63,893 nucleotides of DNA from positions 1 through 63,893 of the forward strand of contig JBNKWA010000025.1 in assembly GCA_050299555.1 (NCBI GenBank), read 5' to 3'. Position 1 is the first letter of the stretch. Every line of letters starts with the position of its first letter. Origin of the DNA: JBNKWA01 sp050299555. Its GTDB lineage: Bacteria > Pseudomonadota > Alphaproteobacteria > Rhodobacterales > Rhodobacteraceae. This document shows, one piece after another, positions 35,704 through 44,615 of this stretch. Both the position numbers and the translations under genes were made by a program. The notes beneath the pieces were generated by a model. That model saw only the letters and a list, made by a program, of their open reading frames with translations, ran no database searches and was not told the DNA's origin.

Positions 35704-36915
35704 ATGTCGAAGATCAAGGTGGAAGGCACGGTCGTCGAACTCGACGGCGACGAGATGACCCGGATCATCTGGGACATCATCAAGAAGAAGCTGATCCTGC
35801 CCTATCTCGACGTCAACCTTGAGTACTACGACCTCGGCATCGAGGAGCGGGACCGCACCGACGACGAGATCACCGTCGACGCGGCGAACGCCATCCGCAA
35901 GCACGGCGTCGGGGTCAAGTGTGCCACGATCACGCCGGACGAGGCGCGGGTCGAGGAGTTCGGGCTGAAGCGCATGTACCGGTCCCCGAACGGCACGATC
36001 CGTAACATCCTCGGCGGGGTGATCTTCCGCCAGCCGATCATCTGCAAGAACGTGCCGCGCCTGGTCCCCGGCTGGACCAAGCCCATCGTCGTCGGCCGTC
36101 ACGCCTTCGGCGACCAGTATCGCGCCACCGATTTCCGCTTTCCCGGCGCCGGCAAGCTGACCATCCGCTTCGAGGGGCGGGATGGGGAAGTCATCGAGCG
36201 CGAGGTCTTCGAGGCGCCGAGCGCCGGCGTGACCATGGCGATGTACAACCTCGACGACTCGATCCGCGACTTTGCCCGGGCCTCGTTCAACTACGGCCTG
36301 AACCTGGGCTGGCCGGTCTATCTGTCCACCAAGAACACGATCCTGAAGGCCTATGACGGGCGCTTCAAGGACCTGTTCCAGGAGGTTTTCGAGGCCGAAT
36401 TCGCCGACGCCTTCAAGGACAAGAAGATCACCTACGAGCACCGGCTGATCGACGACATGGTGGCGGCGAGCCTGAAATGGTCCGGCGGCTATGTCTGGGC
36501 CTGAAAGAACTACGACGGCGACGTGCAGTCCTACACGCTGGCCCAGGGTTATGGCAGCCTGGGGCTGATGACCTCGGAGCTGATGACCCCGTATGGCAAC
36601 GTCGTCGAGGCCGAGGCCGCGCATGGCACGGTCACCCGCCACTATCGCCAGCACCAGAAGGGCGAGGCCACCTCGACCAACTCGATCGCCTCGATCTATG
36701 CCTGGACCGGCGGGCTGCGCCACCGCGCCAAGCTGGACGGCAACGCGGCGCTGAAGACCTTCGCCGACACGCTGGACAAGGTGGTGGTGGATACCGTGGA
36801 AGCGGGCTCCATGACCAAGGACCTGGCGCTGCTGGTGGGCCCGGACCAGAAATGGCTGACCACCGAGGGCTTCCTCGACAAGATCGACGAGAACCTGAAG
36901 AAGGCGCTCGCCTGA
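35704..36915 (+). CDS. icd: NADP-dependent isocitrate dehydrogenase with in-frame UGA at codon 267
   Basis: The eukaryotic-type NADP-IDH of alphaproteobacteria, 404 codons with stop; it oxidises isocitrate to 2-oxoglutarate. The substrate motif YRSPNGTIRNILGG, GDQYRATDF, the downstream AAHGTVTRHY and STNSIASI are intact on both sides of a TGA at 36502-36504. The reading is GGYVWA-UGA-KNYDGDVQS, where the family has Cys (WACKNYDGD). Everything after the stop is in frame and well conserved to the end. It is therefore a single TGC-to-TGA change by real mutation, sequencing error, or UGA recoding as selenocysteine. No restart codon gives a full C-terminal domain. I record it as one gene with an internal stop; annotation as a pseudogene would be equally valid. 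Confidence 0.85.
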
Positions 36916-36963
36916 CCCGGCGCCGGGTCGGCGCCTTCGGGCGCCGGCACGCCGGATTTCGGG

Positions 36964-37032
36964 CGTCCCCACGGGGACGGGGGGTCAAGGGCCTGATCTT
37001 GCGGCACAAAAGCGTTAACGCGGGTGGGGACG
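36964..37032 (+). repeat. Palindromic GTCCCC repeat, type A (69 bp)
   Basis: It runs CGTCCCCACGGGGACG, GGGGTCAAGG, CCTGATCTTG, CACAAAAGCGTTAACGCG, then GGTGGGGACG. It starts about 50 bp after the icd stop. Length and order match the copies at 37284 and 31436. The 475-bp gap 36916-37390 holds two such repeats, a hairpin cluster and GCGCCCGGGCGC pieces, but no gene. Confidence 0.75.
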
Positions 37033-37135
37033 CCTGCGGACAGGGTCGAGCCGGCGGGGTTGCGGGCAGGTCGGGGTCCGGGTTGTGATCGCGCCCGGGC
37101 GCCCCGCCCACCCACCCCAAGAGCGAAACCGGAGC

Positions 37136-37228
37136 AGATTGAAACAATCTGATACGAGGATTCGCTCAGGCTTTGAGCTGGACCAAAATCCTTGTTCAGC
37201 CTGCTTCAGGCTGAAACGGTTTTGGTCC
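37136..37228. repeat. Cluster of hairpins including a nested cruciform
   Basis: AGATTG-aaa-CAATCT (37136-37150) is followed by GCTCA-ggctt-TGAGC (37164-37178). A nested structure comes next: outer stem GGACCAAAA (37180-37188) with TTTTGGTCC (37220-37228), and inner stem TTCAGCCTG (37195-37203) with CAGGCTGAA (37207-37215). The nested arms are perfect 9-bp stems. The sequence is AT-richer than its surroundings and lies between two type A repeats. Confidence 0.6.
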
Positions 37229-37283
37229 TCTGCCCGGGCGCGATCCGGCACCCAGAATTGCAGCCGGCGTCACTTCTTCGGGG

Positions 37284-37352
37284 CGCCCCCATGGGGACGG
37301 AGTGTCAAGCACCTGATTTCAAAAGATAAAAGTGTTAACGCCGGTGGGGACA
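37284..37352 (+). repeat. Palindromic GTCCCC repeat, type A (69 bp)
   Basis: It runs CGCCCCCATGGGGACG, GTGTCAAGC, CCTGATTTC, AAAGATAAAAGTGTTAACGC, then CGGTGGGGACA. It ends 38 bp before the rhaK stop and could act as a bidirectional transcription stop between rhaK and icd. Confidence 0.75.
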
Positions 37353-37390
37353 CCTGATTTACGCGCCTCGCCGGAGAGTGTTGCCCGCGA

Positions 37391-38767
37391 TCACCGCCGG
37401 GCGATGGCATCGCGCCAGGCGTGGGCGTAGGCTTTGAGGCGCCGCTGGTCGGACACCACCGCCGGGGTGAGGGCGAGGTCCGGAGGGTCGCCTTGCTGGA
37501 ACAGAAGCGCCGCCCCGATGGCAGTTCCGGTGGCGCTGCGGGCAGACAGCACCCTTGAGCCGGTCGCCACAGCGAGCATGGACAGAAACAGCGCATTGCG
37601 GGCAAACGGCCCCTCGACGATCACCGGGCCGGCATGACCGATCATGGTCAGGCACTCGGCCGCCATCATCGCCAGATAGAAGGCCGCCGCCGCGCTGCGG
37701 GCGCCCGACCCTGCGGGCGGCTCGCCCCCCGACCAGCGGGCCTGCCGCCCGGGGAACGGGCCGGAGCCGGTTTCGACCGCCGGCAGCAGCGTCAGCCCCT
37801 GCGAAAGCACGCCGTCGATGTCGATCCCGGTCGGCGCGGGGGGGCCCTTGCCGCAGATGATCTCGTATTCGCGGCCGCCCATGAACTTGGCCGAGGGCAC
37901 CGGCTCGCCGAAGGCGTTGACGTTGATGAGCGTGTCGCGGGCCGGATCGAGTGGTGTGGCACGCCCGCCCACCGCCATGGCGACGACCCAGGTGCCGGTG
38001 GAAACCACCGAGAAGGGCGCGGTCTGGGCCAACAGATGCGGGTAGAGCGAGGCGTTGGAATCATGGATACCGCAGGCCACCGGCGTGTCGGGCGCGAGGC
38101 CGGTCGCCTCGGCGACCGCAGGCAGGATGGGCCCCAAAATGTCAGAGCTTTTGCGGATCGGCGCCATCCTGTCGCCCAGCCCGAGCCGGTCCACGAGGCC
38201 GGAGAAGGTGCGGGTCTGCGGGTTCCAGAGGTCGGTGTGGCAGCCGATCGATGTGACGTCGAGGCTGCGGATCCCGGTCAGCCGGAAGCCCCAGTATTGC
38301 GGGTAGCCGACAAAAGATGCCAGGCGGCCGGCCAGCCCGGGGTCGCGACGGAGCTGCCAGAAGAGCTGGGCACCCACATTGAGCCCGATGGGCAGCCGGG
38401 GCGAACCGGTCTCGGCGAAGGGGGGGCGGATGGCGTCGTATTCGGCGGCGAGTTCGTCGGGGCCGGGATGCTCGTAATCGAGCATCGGCGCGGCCAGCGC
38501 ACCTTGGGCATCAAGGAGCACGCAGCTTGCACCGTGGGTTGTCGCGGTGACGGCGTCGATGCGATGGGTGGCATGGAGGCGCGCCAGGCCGTCGAGGATG
38601 AAGCGCCAATGCCCCTCGAGGTCGAAATGCGGGTAAGGCGGCCCGGGGCGCACCCGGTTGGAACGCGTCTCCACCGCGATCTCGGACAAGCTGTCGAGGT
38701 CGGCCAGCGCCAGCTTGGCATTGGTCTTGCCGATGTCGATGACCGCGATGTGGCGTGGGCCGATCAT
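37391..38767 (-). CDS. rhaK: FGGY-family rhamnose/rhamnulose kinase RhaK
   Basis: A 458-residue sugar kinase. The FGGY N-domain has IDIGKTNAKLALAD, and the substrate and phosphate loops include TTHGASCVLLD and IHDSNASLYPHL. The C-terminal ATP region has STGTWVVAMAVGG. The gene is last in rhaRSTPQUK, and its ATG overlaps the rhaU stop by 4 bp. In Rhizobium leguminosarum the orthologous RhaK is needed both for catabolism and for ABC-mediated rhamnose uptake. The upstream in-frame extension to 38851 is not conserved sequence. Confidence 0.87.
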   Translation of the reverse strand: MIGPRHIAVIDIGKTNAKLALADLDSLSEIAVETRSNRVRPGPPYPHFDLEGHWRFILDGLARLHATHRIDAVTATTHGASCVLLDAQGALAAPMLDYEHPGPDELAAEYDAIRPPFAETGSPRLPIGLNVGAQLFWQLRRDPGLAGRLASFVGYPQYWGFRLTGIRSLDVTSIGCHTDLWNPQTRTFSGLVDRLGLGDRMAPIRKSSDILGPILPAVAEATGLAPDTPVACGIHDSNASLYPHLLAQTAPFSVVSTGTWVVAMAVGGRATPLDPARDTLINVNAFGEPVPSAKFMGGREYEIICGKGPPAPTGIDIDGVLSQGLTLLPAVETGSGPFPGRQARWSGGEPPAGSGARSAAAAFYLAMMAAECLTMIGHAGPVIVEGPFARNALFLSMLAVATGSRVLSARSATGTAIGAALLFQQGDPPDLALTPAVVSDQRRLKAYAHAWRDAIARR

Positions 38768-39081
38768 GGCATGTGGAACAGGGTCTCCAGCGGCACCGCG
38801 ACGGGCTCGTTGTCGGGCCTCGTCTCCATGATGTCGGCCATCTGCGCCCACCAGCGCTGCATGACCTCATGCGCCGGCAGGCTGTCCATGGCGTGATCGT
38901 CGCGGCGCCACAGGACACCGAAAAGCAGGTTGGTCTCGGGGTCGAGATGGATCGAGTAATCCGAGATGCCGGCCTCTTTCAGCAGCGTCACCAGCTCGGG
39001 CCAGATCGCGTCGTAGCGGCGCCTGTATTCGTCCCGGCAGCCAGGGTTCAGGCGCATGCGGAAGGCGTATTTCTGCATCAT
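38764..39081 (-). CDS. rhaU: L-rhamnose mutarotase
   Basis: A 105-residue rhamnose mutarotase (RhaM/RhaU). It interconverts alpha and beta anomers after uptake. The family landmarks are KYAFRMRLNPGCRDEYRRRYDAIWPEL, GISDYSIHLDPETNLLFGVLW and the RWWAQMADIME segment near the C-terminus. Start and stop both overlap neighbours by ATGA, showing tight coupling with rhaQ and rhaK. Confidence 0.93.
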   Translation of the reverse strand: MMQKYAFRMRLNPGCRDEYRRRYDAIWPELVTLLKEAGISDYSIHLDPETNLLFGVLWRRDDHAMDSLPAHEVMQRWWAQMADIMETRPDNEPVAVPLETLFHMP

Positions 39082-40088
39082 ACCCTCGCGGAAAAGGCCC
39101 GGCCGATCAGCCGCGGCAGGGCGATGACCCCGATCAGCAGCAGGCCGATGAAGATCGACATGACGATACCGGGCACGTTCATCAATCCGAAGCCAAAGGT
39201 GACCAGCCCCATGACGAAGGCGGCGACCACGACGCCGGGAATCGATCCCGAGCCGCCCAGGATGTTGACGCCGCCGAGGACCACCATGGTGACGACCTCG
39301 AGCTCCCATCCGAAGGCGATCGAGGGCCGGGTGGAGCCGAGGCGGGATGTCAGACAGATCGCGGCGATGCCGGACATGGCCCCGGTCAGCAGGAAGAGGA
39401 TGAACTTCACCCGCCCGACCCGGATGCCGGAAAAGAGCGCGGCGGTTGGATTGTTGCCGATGGCATAGACGGCGCGACCGAAATTGGTGCGGTGAAGGAG
39501 GATGCCGAACAGGATCGCGAAGGCGAAGAAGAGCGCCAGCTCGACCGAGAACACCCACCAGACATAGCCCTGCCCGAAGAAGGCGAAGTCCGGCGGGTAG
39601 CCGGTATAGGCCTTGTCGCCGAGGACGATGTACGCGATGCCGCGATAGAGGCTCATGGTGCCAATGGTGACCACGATCGACGGCAGGCCGAGGCCGGTGA
39701 CGAGCGCGCCGTTCACCGCCCCGCAGGCGAGCCCGGTGAGGATGCCGATCAGGACCAGCTCGGCCGGGCCGGCGCCCACCTGCACCGCGGCGCCCATTGC
39801 GGTCGAGGCGAGCGCGATGATCGAGGCGACGGAAAGATCGATCTCGCCGGAGATGATCAGCAGCGCCATGGCAAAGCCGATCATCGCCTTCTCGGTGAAG
39901 TTGTAGGTGGCGTCCGACAGGTTCCAGGCGTTCAGGAAATAGGGCGAGGCCATGGCGTTGGCGACGAAGATCGCGACCGCGACGAGGATCAGCAGCGTCT
40001 CCCAGCTTTTCAGGATCCGGACGAAAGGCGTGGTCAGCCGGTCGGGGATGGCGCGGATGGGGGCGTCGATGGCATCGGGGGCGGTCAT
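39078..40088 (-). CDS. rhaQ: Rhamnose ABC transporter permease RhaQ
   Basis: A 336-residue BPD_transp_2-type sugar permease with about nine hydrophobic helices. ISGEIDLSVASIIALAS and VTIGTMSLYRGIAYI are the conserved cytoplasmic-loop motifs, and VVLGGVNILGGSGSIPGVVV is the C-terminal signature. It forms the membrane channel with RhaP and is powered by RhaT. Four-base overlaps join it to rhaP (upstream) and rhaU (downstream). Confidence 0.9.
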   Translation of the reverse strand: MTAPDAIDAPIRAIPDRLTTPFVRILKSWETLLILVAVAIFVANAMASPYFLNAWNLSDATYNFTEKAMIGFAMALLIISGEIDLSVASIIALASTAMGAAVQVGAGPAELVLIGILTGLACGAVNGALVTGLGLPSIVVTIGTMSLYRGIAYIVLGDKAYTGYPPDFAFFGQGYVWWVFSVELALFFAFAILFGILLHRTNFGRAVYAIGNNPTAALFSGIRVGRVKFILFLLTGAMSGIAAICLTSRLGSTRPSIAFGWELEVVTMVVLGGVNILGGSGSIPGVVVAAFVMGLVTFGFGLMNVPGIVMSIFIGLLLIGVIALPRLIGRAFSARV

Positions 40089-41068
40089 GCGCGGTGCTCG
40101 GCGGTTTTCAGGATCACCCGGCCGCGCGAGCGCTGGGCGCGGGCGTTGAAGGCGACGGCGACGATGATGGCGCTGCCGGAAATGGCGAGCTGCCAGAACG
40201 GCGAGATGTTGACCACCGGAAGCGCGTTCTTGACCGTGCCGAGGAAGAGCGCGCCGAGGACGGCGCCCGGCACCGAGCCGACGCCGCCGGCGATGGAGAT
40301 GCCGCCGATGACGCAGGCCGCGACCACGTCGAGCTCGAACCCGCCGGCGATATCGACATAGGCCACGGCGTAGCGGGCGACCCAGAGATAACCGGCAAGC
40401 CCGGCCAGGGCGCCCGAGATGACGTAGGCCGCGCATTGGGTGCGGCCGACGTCGATGCCGGTATAGACGGCTGCGTTGGGATTGCCGCCGACGGCGAAGA
40501 AAGCGCGCCCCAGAGCGGTGCGGCCGACGATCAGCGCCGCGACGGCGACCACCGCGATCGCGATCCAGCTGAGCACCGGCAGGCCGAGCAGGACGGTGCG
40601 GGGGAAGGCCTTGAAGGCGACCCCCATCTCGTGCGCGTTGATCCACTCTCCGCCCGAGATGAGGAAGATGATGCCGCGGAAGATGGTCATGGTGCCGAGG
40701 GTGACGACGATGGGCGGGATGGCGAGCTTCCACACAAGGATGCCGTTGATCGCGCCGAGGCAGGCGCCGACCAGAATGGCCAAGGGTACGATCACGATGA
40801 CCGGCACGCCCGGGGCTGCGGTGTTCAGCATCGCCACCACCATACCGGTCAGGGCGAGGTTGGCGGCGACCGAGAGGTCGATGCAGCGGGTGAGGATCAC
40901 GCACATCTGGCCGATGGCGAGGATGATGAGCGGCGCTGTGTCGTTGAAGACGTTGGCGAGGTTCGCCGGCGCCACGAAGCCCGGGAAGCGGGTGGCGATG
41001 AGCGCCATCAGCCCCAGGATGGCGGCGGCGAGGATCGCCTCGCGAGAGCGTAGCGCCGCGGCGATCAT
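40085..41068 (-). CDS. rhaP: Rhamnose ABC transporter permease RhaP
   Basis: A 327-residue sugar permease paralogous to RhaQ. Motifs are TRCIDLSVAANLALTGMVVAM, VTLGTMTIFRGIIFLISGG, GGNPNAAVYTGIDVGR and ACVIGGISIAGGVGSVPGAV. It shares 4-bp overlaps with rhaT and rhaQ. The two-permease arrangement matches the R. leguminosarum RhaSTPQ transporter. Confidence 0.9.
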   Translation of the reverse strand: MIAAALRSREAILAAAILGLMALIATRFPGFVAPANLANVFNDTAPLIILAIGQMCVILTRCIDLSVAANLALTGMVVAMLNTAAPGVPVIVIVPLAILVGACLGAINGILVWKLAIPPIVVTLGTMTIFRGIIFLISGGEWINAHEMGVAFKAFPRTVLLGLPVLSWIAIAVVAVAALIVGRTALGRAFFAVGGNPNAAVYTGIDVGRTQCAAYVISGALAGLAGYLWVARYAVAYVDIAGGFELDVVAACVIGGISIAGGVGSVPGAVLGALFLGTVKNALPVVNISPFWQLAISGSAIIVAVAFNARAQRSRGRVILKTAEHRA

Positions 41069-42612
41069 GGCGCGACCTCCGCAATGCCGGCGGCGTGGCG
41101 GACCAGCCGTTCGGGGGTGAGTTCGTCGCGGGCAAGGTCGGCCACGATGCGGCCCTCGCGCATGACGATGACGCGGTCCGACATGCCAAGGATCTCGGGG
41201 ATCTCGGACGAGACCATGATCACCGCCAGCCCCTGCGCGGCCAGTTCGGCCATGAAGGCATGCACCGCCGCCTTGGAGCCGATGTCGATGCCCTTGGTCG
41301 GCTCGTCGAGGATGATCACCCGCGGGCTGGTAGCCAGCCACTTGGCGATCACCACCTTCTGCTGGTTGCCGCCCGAAAGCGTGCCCACATCCTGGTCGAG
41401 CGAGGCGGCGCGCAGGTCGAGCCGTTCGGCATAGCGCCGGGCCAGCGCGAATTCGCGGGCCATGCGGATGAAGCCGCGGCGCGAGGTCTGCGACAGCGAC
41501 GGCAGGGTGATGTTCTTGACGATGGGCAGGCCGATCACCGCGCCCTGGCGGCCGCGATCCTCGGGCACGTAGACGATGCCGGCGGCGATGGCCTCGGCCG
41601 GGCTGCGGATCACCGCGACGCGGTCGTCGATGCGGACTGCCCCCTTCGACGGCCGGGTGATGCCGAAGAGCGCCTGCATGAACTCGCTGCGCCCCGCACC
41701 GACCAGCCCGTAGAAGCCCAGGATCTCGCCCTTTTTCAGCGAGAAGCCGATATCGGCGAATTCAGTCGGGTGGCAGTAGCCGGCCACCCGCAGCACCTCG
41801 TCGCCGGGCGCGGACTGGCGTTCGGGGAAGATGTGATCGACCGAGCGGCCGACCATCAGACGCACCAGCTCGTCCTGGTCGGTATCGCCGATCAGCCCCT
41901 CGCCCACGCATTCGCCGTCGCGGAAGACGGTGTAGCGGTCGGCGATGCGGAACACCTCGTCGAACTTGTGGCTGATGAAGAGGATCGCCTTGCCGCGCGC
42001 CTTGAGCCCCTCGATCAGCGCGTAGAGCTCGTGGATTTCCTTGTGGCTGAGGGCTGCGGTGGGCTCGTCCATGATGACGACCCGGGCATCGACCGACAGC
42101 GCCCGGGCGATCGCCACCAGATGCTTGCTGGCGATGCCAAGGTCCTTGAGCCGCACCGAGGGGTCGATGCCGGCGCCGATGCCCTCCAGAAGCTCGCCTG
42201 CCCGCGCCACCATGGCGGCGCGGTCGATCAGCCCGAAGCGGCCCCTGGGCGCATGGCCGATGAAGATGTTCTCGGCCACGGTCAGCCCGTCGAACAGCAC
42301 CGTTTCCTGATGGATGGCGGTGATGCCGGCGGCGGTGGCGTCATGGGCGGTGGCAAGGGTGACCGGCTGGCCGTCGATGCGGATGGTGCCGCCATCGGGG
42401 TGGTAGATGCCGGTCAGCACCTTGACCAGCGTCGACTTGCCGGCGCCGTTCTCGCCCACCAGCGCGGTGACCTGTCCAGAATAAAGCGACAGCCGCACAT
42501 CCGCCAGCGCACGGACACCGGGGAAAGTCTTGGAGACGCCCTCGAGCGCCAGCACCGGGGTCGGCTTTGCCTTGGATGCGGCGACGGGTTCTGCCATGGC
42601 GATGGCGGGCAT
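41065..42612 (-). CDS. rhaT: Rhamnose ABC transporter ATP-binding protein RhaT
   Basis: A double-ABC ATPase of the sugar-importer type, 515 residues. The first domain has Walker A GENGAGKST and Walker B VVIMDEPTAALS. The second begins FYGLVGAGRSE (degenerate Walker A) and has the signature LSGGNQQKVVIAKWL and VIILDEPTKGID. The degenerate second Walker A is usual in this class. The start at 42612 is tentative; the ATG at 42597 (MAEPVAAS) is equally possible, and neither has a good ribosome-binding site. Confidence 0.92.
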   Translation of the reverse strand: MPAIAMAEPVAASKAKPTPVLALEGVSKTFPGVRALADVRLSLYSGQVTALVGENGAGKSTLVKVLTGIYHPDGGTIRIDGQPVTLATAHDATAAGITAIHQETVLFDGLTVAENIFIGHAPRGRFGLIDRAAMVARAGELLEGIGAGIDPSVRLKDLGIASKHLVAIARALSVDARVVIMDEPTAALSHKEIHELYALIEGLKARGKAILFISHKFDEVFRIADRYTVFRDGECVGEGLIGDTDQDELVRLMVGRSVDHIFPERQSAPGDEVLRVAGYCHPTEFADIGFSLKKGEILGFYGLVGAGRSEFMQALFGITRPSKGAVRIDDRVAVIRSPAEAIAAGIVYVPEDRGRQGAVIGLPIVKNITLPSLSQTSRRGFIRMAREFALARRYAERLDLRAASLDQDVGTLSGGNQQKVVIAKWLATSPRVIILDEPTKGIDIGSKAAVHAFMAELAAQGLAVIMVSSEIPEILGMSDRVIVMREGRIVADLARDELTPERLVRHAAGIAEVAP

Positions 42613-42678
42613 GATCTGTCTGACACTTCGATGGTTGCGGCGCGGGGAGGTTGCACCCCGCGCCCAGGTCACAAGGGA

Positions 42679-43686
42679 TCAGAAGATGTCCTTGAACGCG
42701 TCGATGTTCGAGGCGTCGTAGACGAAGGGATCGGCCATGGCACCCTCGTCATTGTCGTCGAGCGTCACCGCGCCCATCCGGCCCATGGGGATCGACCCGC
42801 CCGGCTCGGCGGTGGCCGCACCGGTCGCCAGGTTGTAGGCGATCATCGTGGCCGCATAGCCAAGGTCGATGGGGTTCCAGATGGCAAAGGACTTGGAGGC
42901 GCCCGAACCCACATGCGCGGCCATCTCGGACGGCAGGCCGAGGCCGGTGACGTTGATCTCGCCGACCTTGCCCGCGTCCTCGACCGCCTGGGCGGCGGCG
43001 ACGATGCCGACGCTGGTGGGCGCGATGATCGCCTTCAGGTCGGGATAGGTCTGCATGAGGCCCTGGGCCTCGCGGTAGGACTTGTCGGCAAGGTCATCGC
43101 CGTAGACCGTGGTGACGACGTCGATGCCGGGGTAGTCCCCCATCACCTTGTTCATCTCCTCGATCCAGGTGTTCTGGTTGGTCGCCGTGGCGCTGGCCGA
43201 AAGCACCGCCACCTGACCGCCGTCGGGCAAATTGTCGGCGGCGAGCTTGATGATCATGTTGCCGATCAGCGGGTTGGACGAGGGGTTGAGGTGCATCTGC
43301 CGACCCTCGGGCGCGACGCCCGAATCCCACGAGATCACGGTGATGCCGCGGTCCATGGCCTTTTTCAGCGTCGGTACCAGCGCGTCACGATCGTTGGCCG
43401 AGACGGCGATGGCGTCGACCTGCTGGGCGATCAGCGAGTTGATGACCTCGATCTGGCCCTCGGCAGTGGTGTCGGTGGGACCGGTGTAGATGATCTCGAC
43501 ATCGCCGAGCTCGCCCGCCGCTTCCTCGGCGCCCTTGGCCGCGGCCTCGAAGAAGCCGATGCCGAGCGCCTTGACGACCAGCGCGATGCGCTTCTTGTCC
43601 TGAGCGTCGGCAGGGCTGACCAGCAGGCCCGCCGATAGCGCCGCGGCCAGCGCGGCGGTGGTGGCAAGTTTCTTCCAGATGCTCAT
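42679..43686 (-). CDS. rhaS: Periplasmic rhamnose-binding protein RhaS
   Basis: A 335-residue type-I periplasmic sugar-binding protein. The signal peptide is MSIWKKLATTAALAAALSAG, with cleavage after ADA. The mature fold begins KRIALVVKALGIGFFEAAAKGAEEAA, with sugar-contact regions VSANDRDALVPTL, ISWDSGV and IAPTSVGIVAA. GGGAGGA precedes the ATG at 43686. It delivers L-rhamnose to RhaPQ. In R. leguminosarum the gene name is rhaS; it is unrelated to the E. coli AraC-type RhaS. Confidence 0.92.
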   Translation of the reverse strand: MSIWKKLATTAALAAALSAGLLVSPADAQDKKRIALVVKALGIGFFEAAAKGAEEAAGELGDVEIIYTGPTDTTAEGQIEVINSLIAQQVDAIAVSANDRDALVPTLKKAMDRGITVISWDSGVAPEGRQMHLNPSSNPLIGNMIIKLAADNLPDGGQVAVLSASATATNQNTWIEEMNKVMGDYPGIDVVTTVYGDDLADKSYREAQGLMQTYPDLKAIIAPTSVGIVAAAQAVEDAGKVGEINVTGLGLPSEMAAHVGSGASKSFAIWNPIDLGYAATMIAYNLATGAATAEPGGSIPMGRMGAVTLDDNDEGAMADPFVYDASNIDAFKDIF

Positions 43687-43745
43687 GTTATCCTCCCGGG
43701 TGAGCTTGGTTTGCGTTGGGTCGGGCCCTTCAAGGCCCCTCTTCT

Positions 43746-44543
43746 TCATTCGGCCACCTTGGCGGCGCGGCGGGTCTCTGCCACGGTCAGCGCCACCCCT
43801 GCGGCCTCGAGCATCGCGGCCGAGCGATCGTCGATGCCGTCATCGGTGATGACGCGGGCGATGCGGGCGAGGCCGCACAGGATCAGGCTTGAGCGGCGAG
43901 CAAATTTCGACGAATCCACCAGCACGACCAGCTCGTCCGCCTGGTCGATCAGCTTCTGCTCGGCCTGGATCAGGAGCGGATCCGCCTCCATCAGCCCGAG
44001 CGGCCCGAGACCCTGGGCCCCCATGAACATGCGCCGGGCGTAGAAGTTGCGGGTCACGTCGTTCTCGAACGGGCTGAGGATGATGTTCTGTTCGCGGTAG
44101 ATGGTGCCGCCGGGCAGGAGCACAGTGTTCTTGGAATGCCGGAGCAGGTAGTCGGCGATGCCGAAGGCGTTGGTGAAGACTTGCATGCGGCGGGTGCTGA
44201 GCGGGTGCACCATCTGGAAGGTGGTGGTGCCGCCGTTGACGATGATCGCGTCGCCATCCTCGCAAAGCGCCACCGCCTCGCGGGCGATGGCCTGCTTCTG
44301 GGCGATGTTGATCGTCTCGTTGACACGGAAGGGCCGGCCGGCGAGGCCCGGGAATTGCGGCGGGTGCAGGGCCTCGGCGCCGCCGCGGACCCGGCGCAGG
44401 CGCTTGGACAGGTGCAGCGCGGCGATGTCGCGACGGATCGTCGCCTCGGAGGCGCCGGTGAGATCGACCAGCTCGCCCACCGTTGCCACGGGCTTTTCGA
44501 CCACGGCGTTGAGGATCAGGCGATGGCGCTCTTTCTCGTGCAT
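43746..44543 (-). CDS. rhaR: DeoR/GlpR-family transcriptional regulator RhaR
   Basis: A 265-residue DeoR-type repressor. The N-terminal helix-turn-helix is RHRLILNAVVEKPVATVGELVDLTGASEATIRRDIAAL. The C-terminal sugar-phosphate-sensing domain has IVNGGTTTFQMVHPL and LPGGTIYREQN. The R. leguminosarum orthologue RhaR is the negative regulator of the locus. The start at 44543 is chosen from family N-termini (MHEKERHRLI). It is first in the minus-strand operon and divergent from rhaD across a 200-bp region with strong inverted repeats. Confidence 0.9.
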   Translation of the reverse strand: MHEKERHRLILNAVVEKPVATVGELVDLTGASEATIRRDIAALHLSKRLRRVRGGAEALHPPQFPGLAGRPFRVNETINIAQKQAIAREAVALCEDGDAIIVNGGTTTFQMVHPLSTRRMQVFTNAFGIADYLLRHSKNTVLLPGGTIYREQNIILSPFENDVTRNFYARRMFMGAQGLGPLGLMEADPLLIQAEQKLIDQADELVVLVDSSKFARRSSLILCGLARIARVITDDGIDDRSAAMLEAAGVALTVAETRRAAKVAE

Positions 44544-44615
44544 GACGACCTGGTTTCGGGCCGCAGCGGCCCCGCGATAGCCGCAATGCTTTCCAGCCCG
44601 CCCCCACCATGTCAA

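Noticed and set aside
36541..36567. SECIS element after the icd UGA
   Set aside because: A stem can be drawn, but the loop lacks the GGU-type consensus and chance stems are common at this GC content; kept only as a remark in the icd finding.
41095..43638. 847-codon open frame on the plus strand across rhaT and rhaS
   Set aside because: It is antisense to well-recognised transporter genes; the His/Arg/Gly-rich translation is typical of GC-rich shadow frames.
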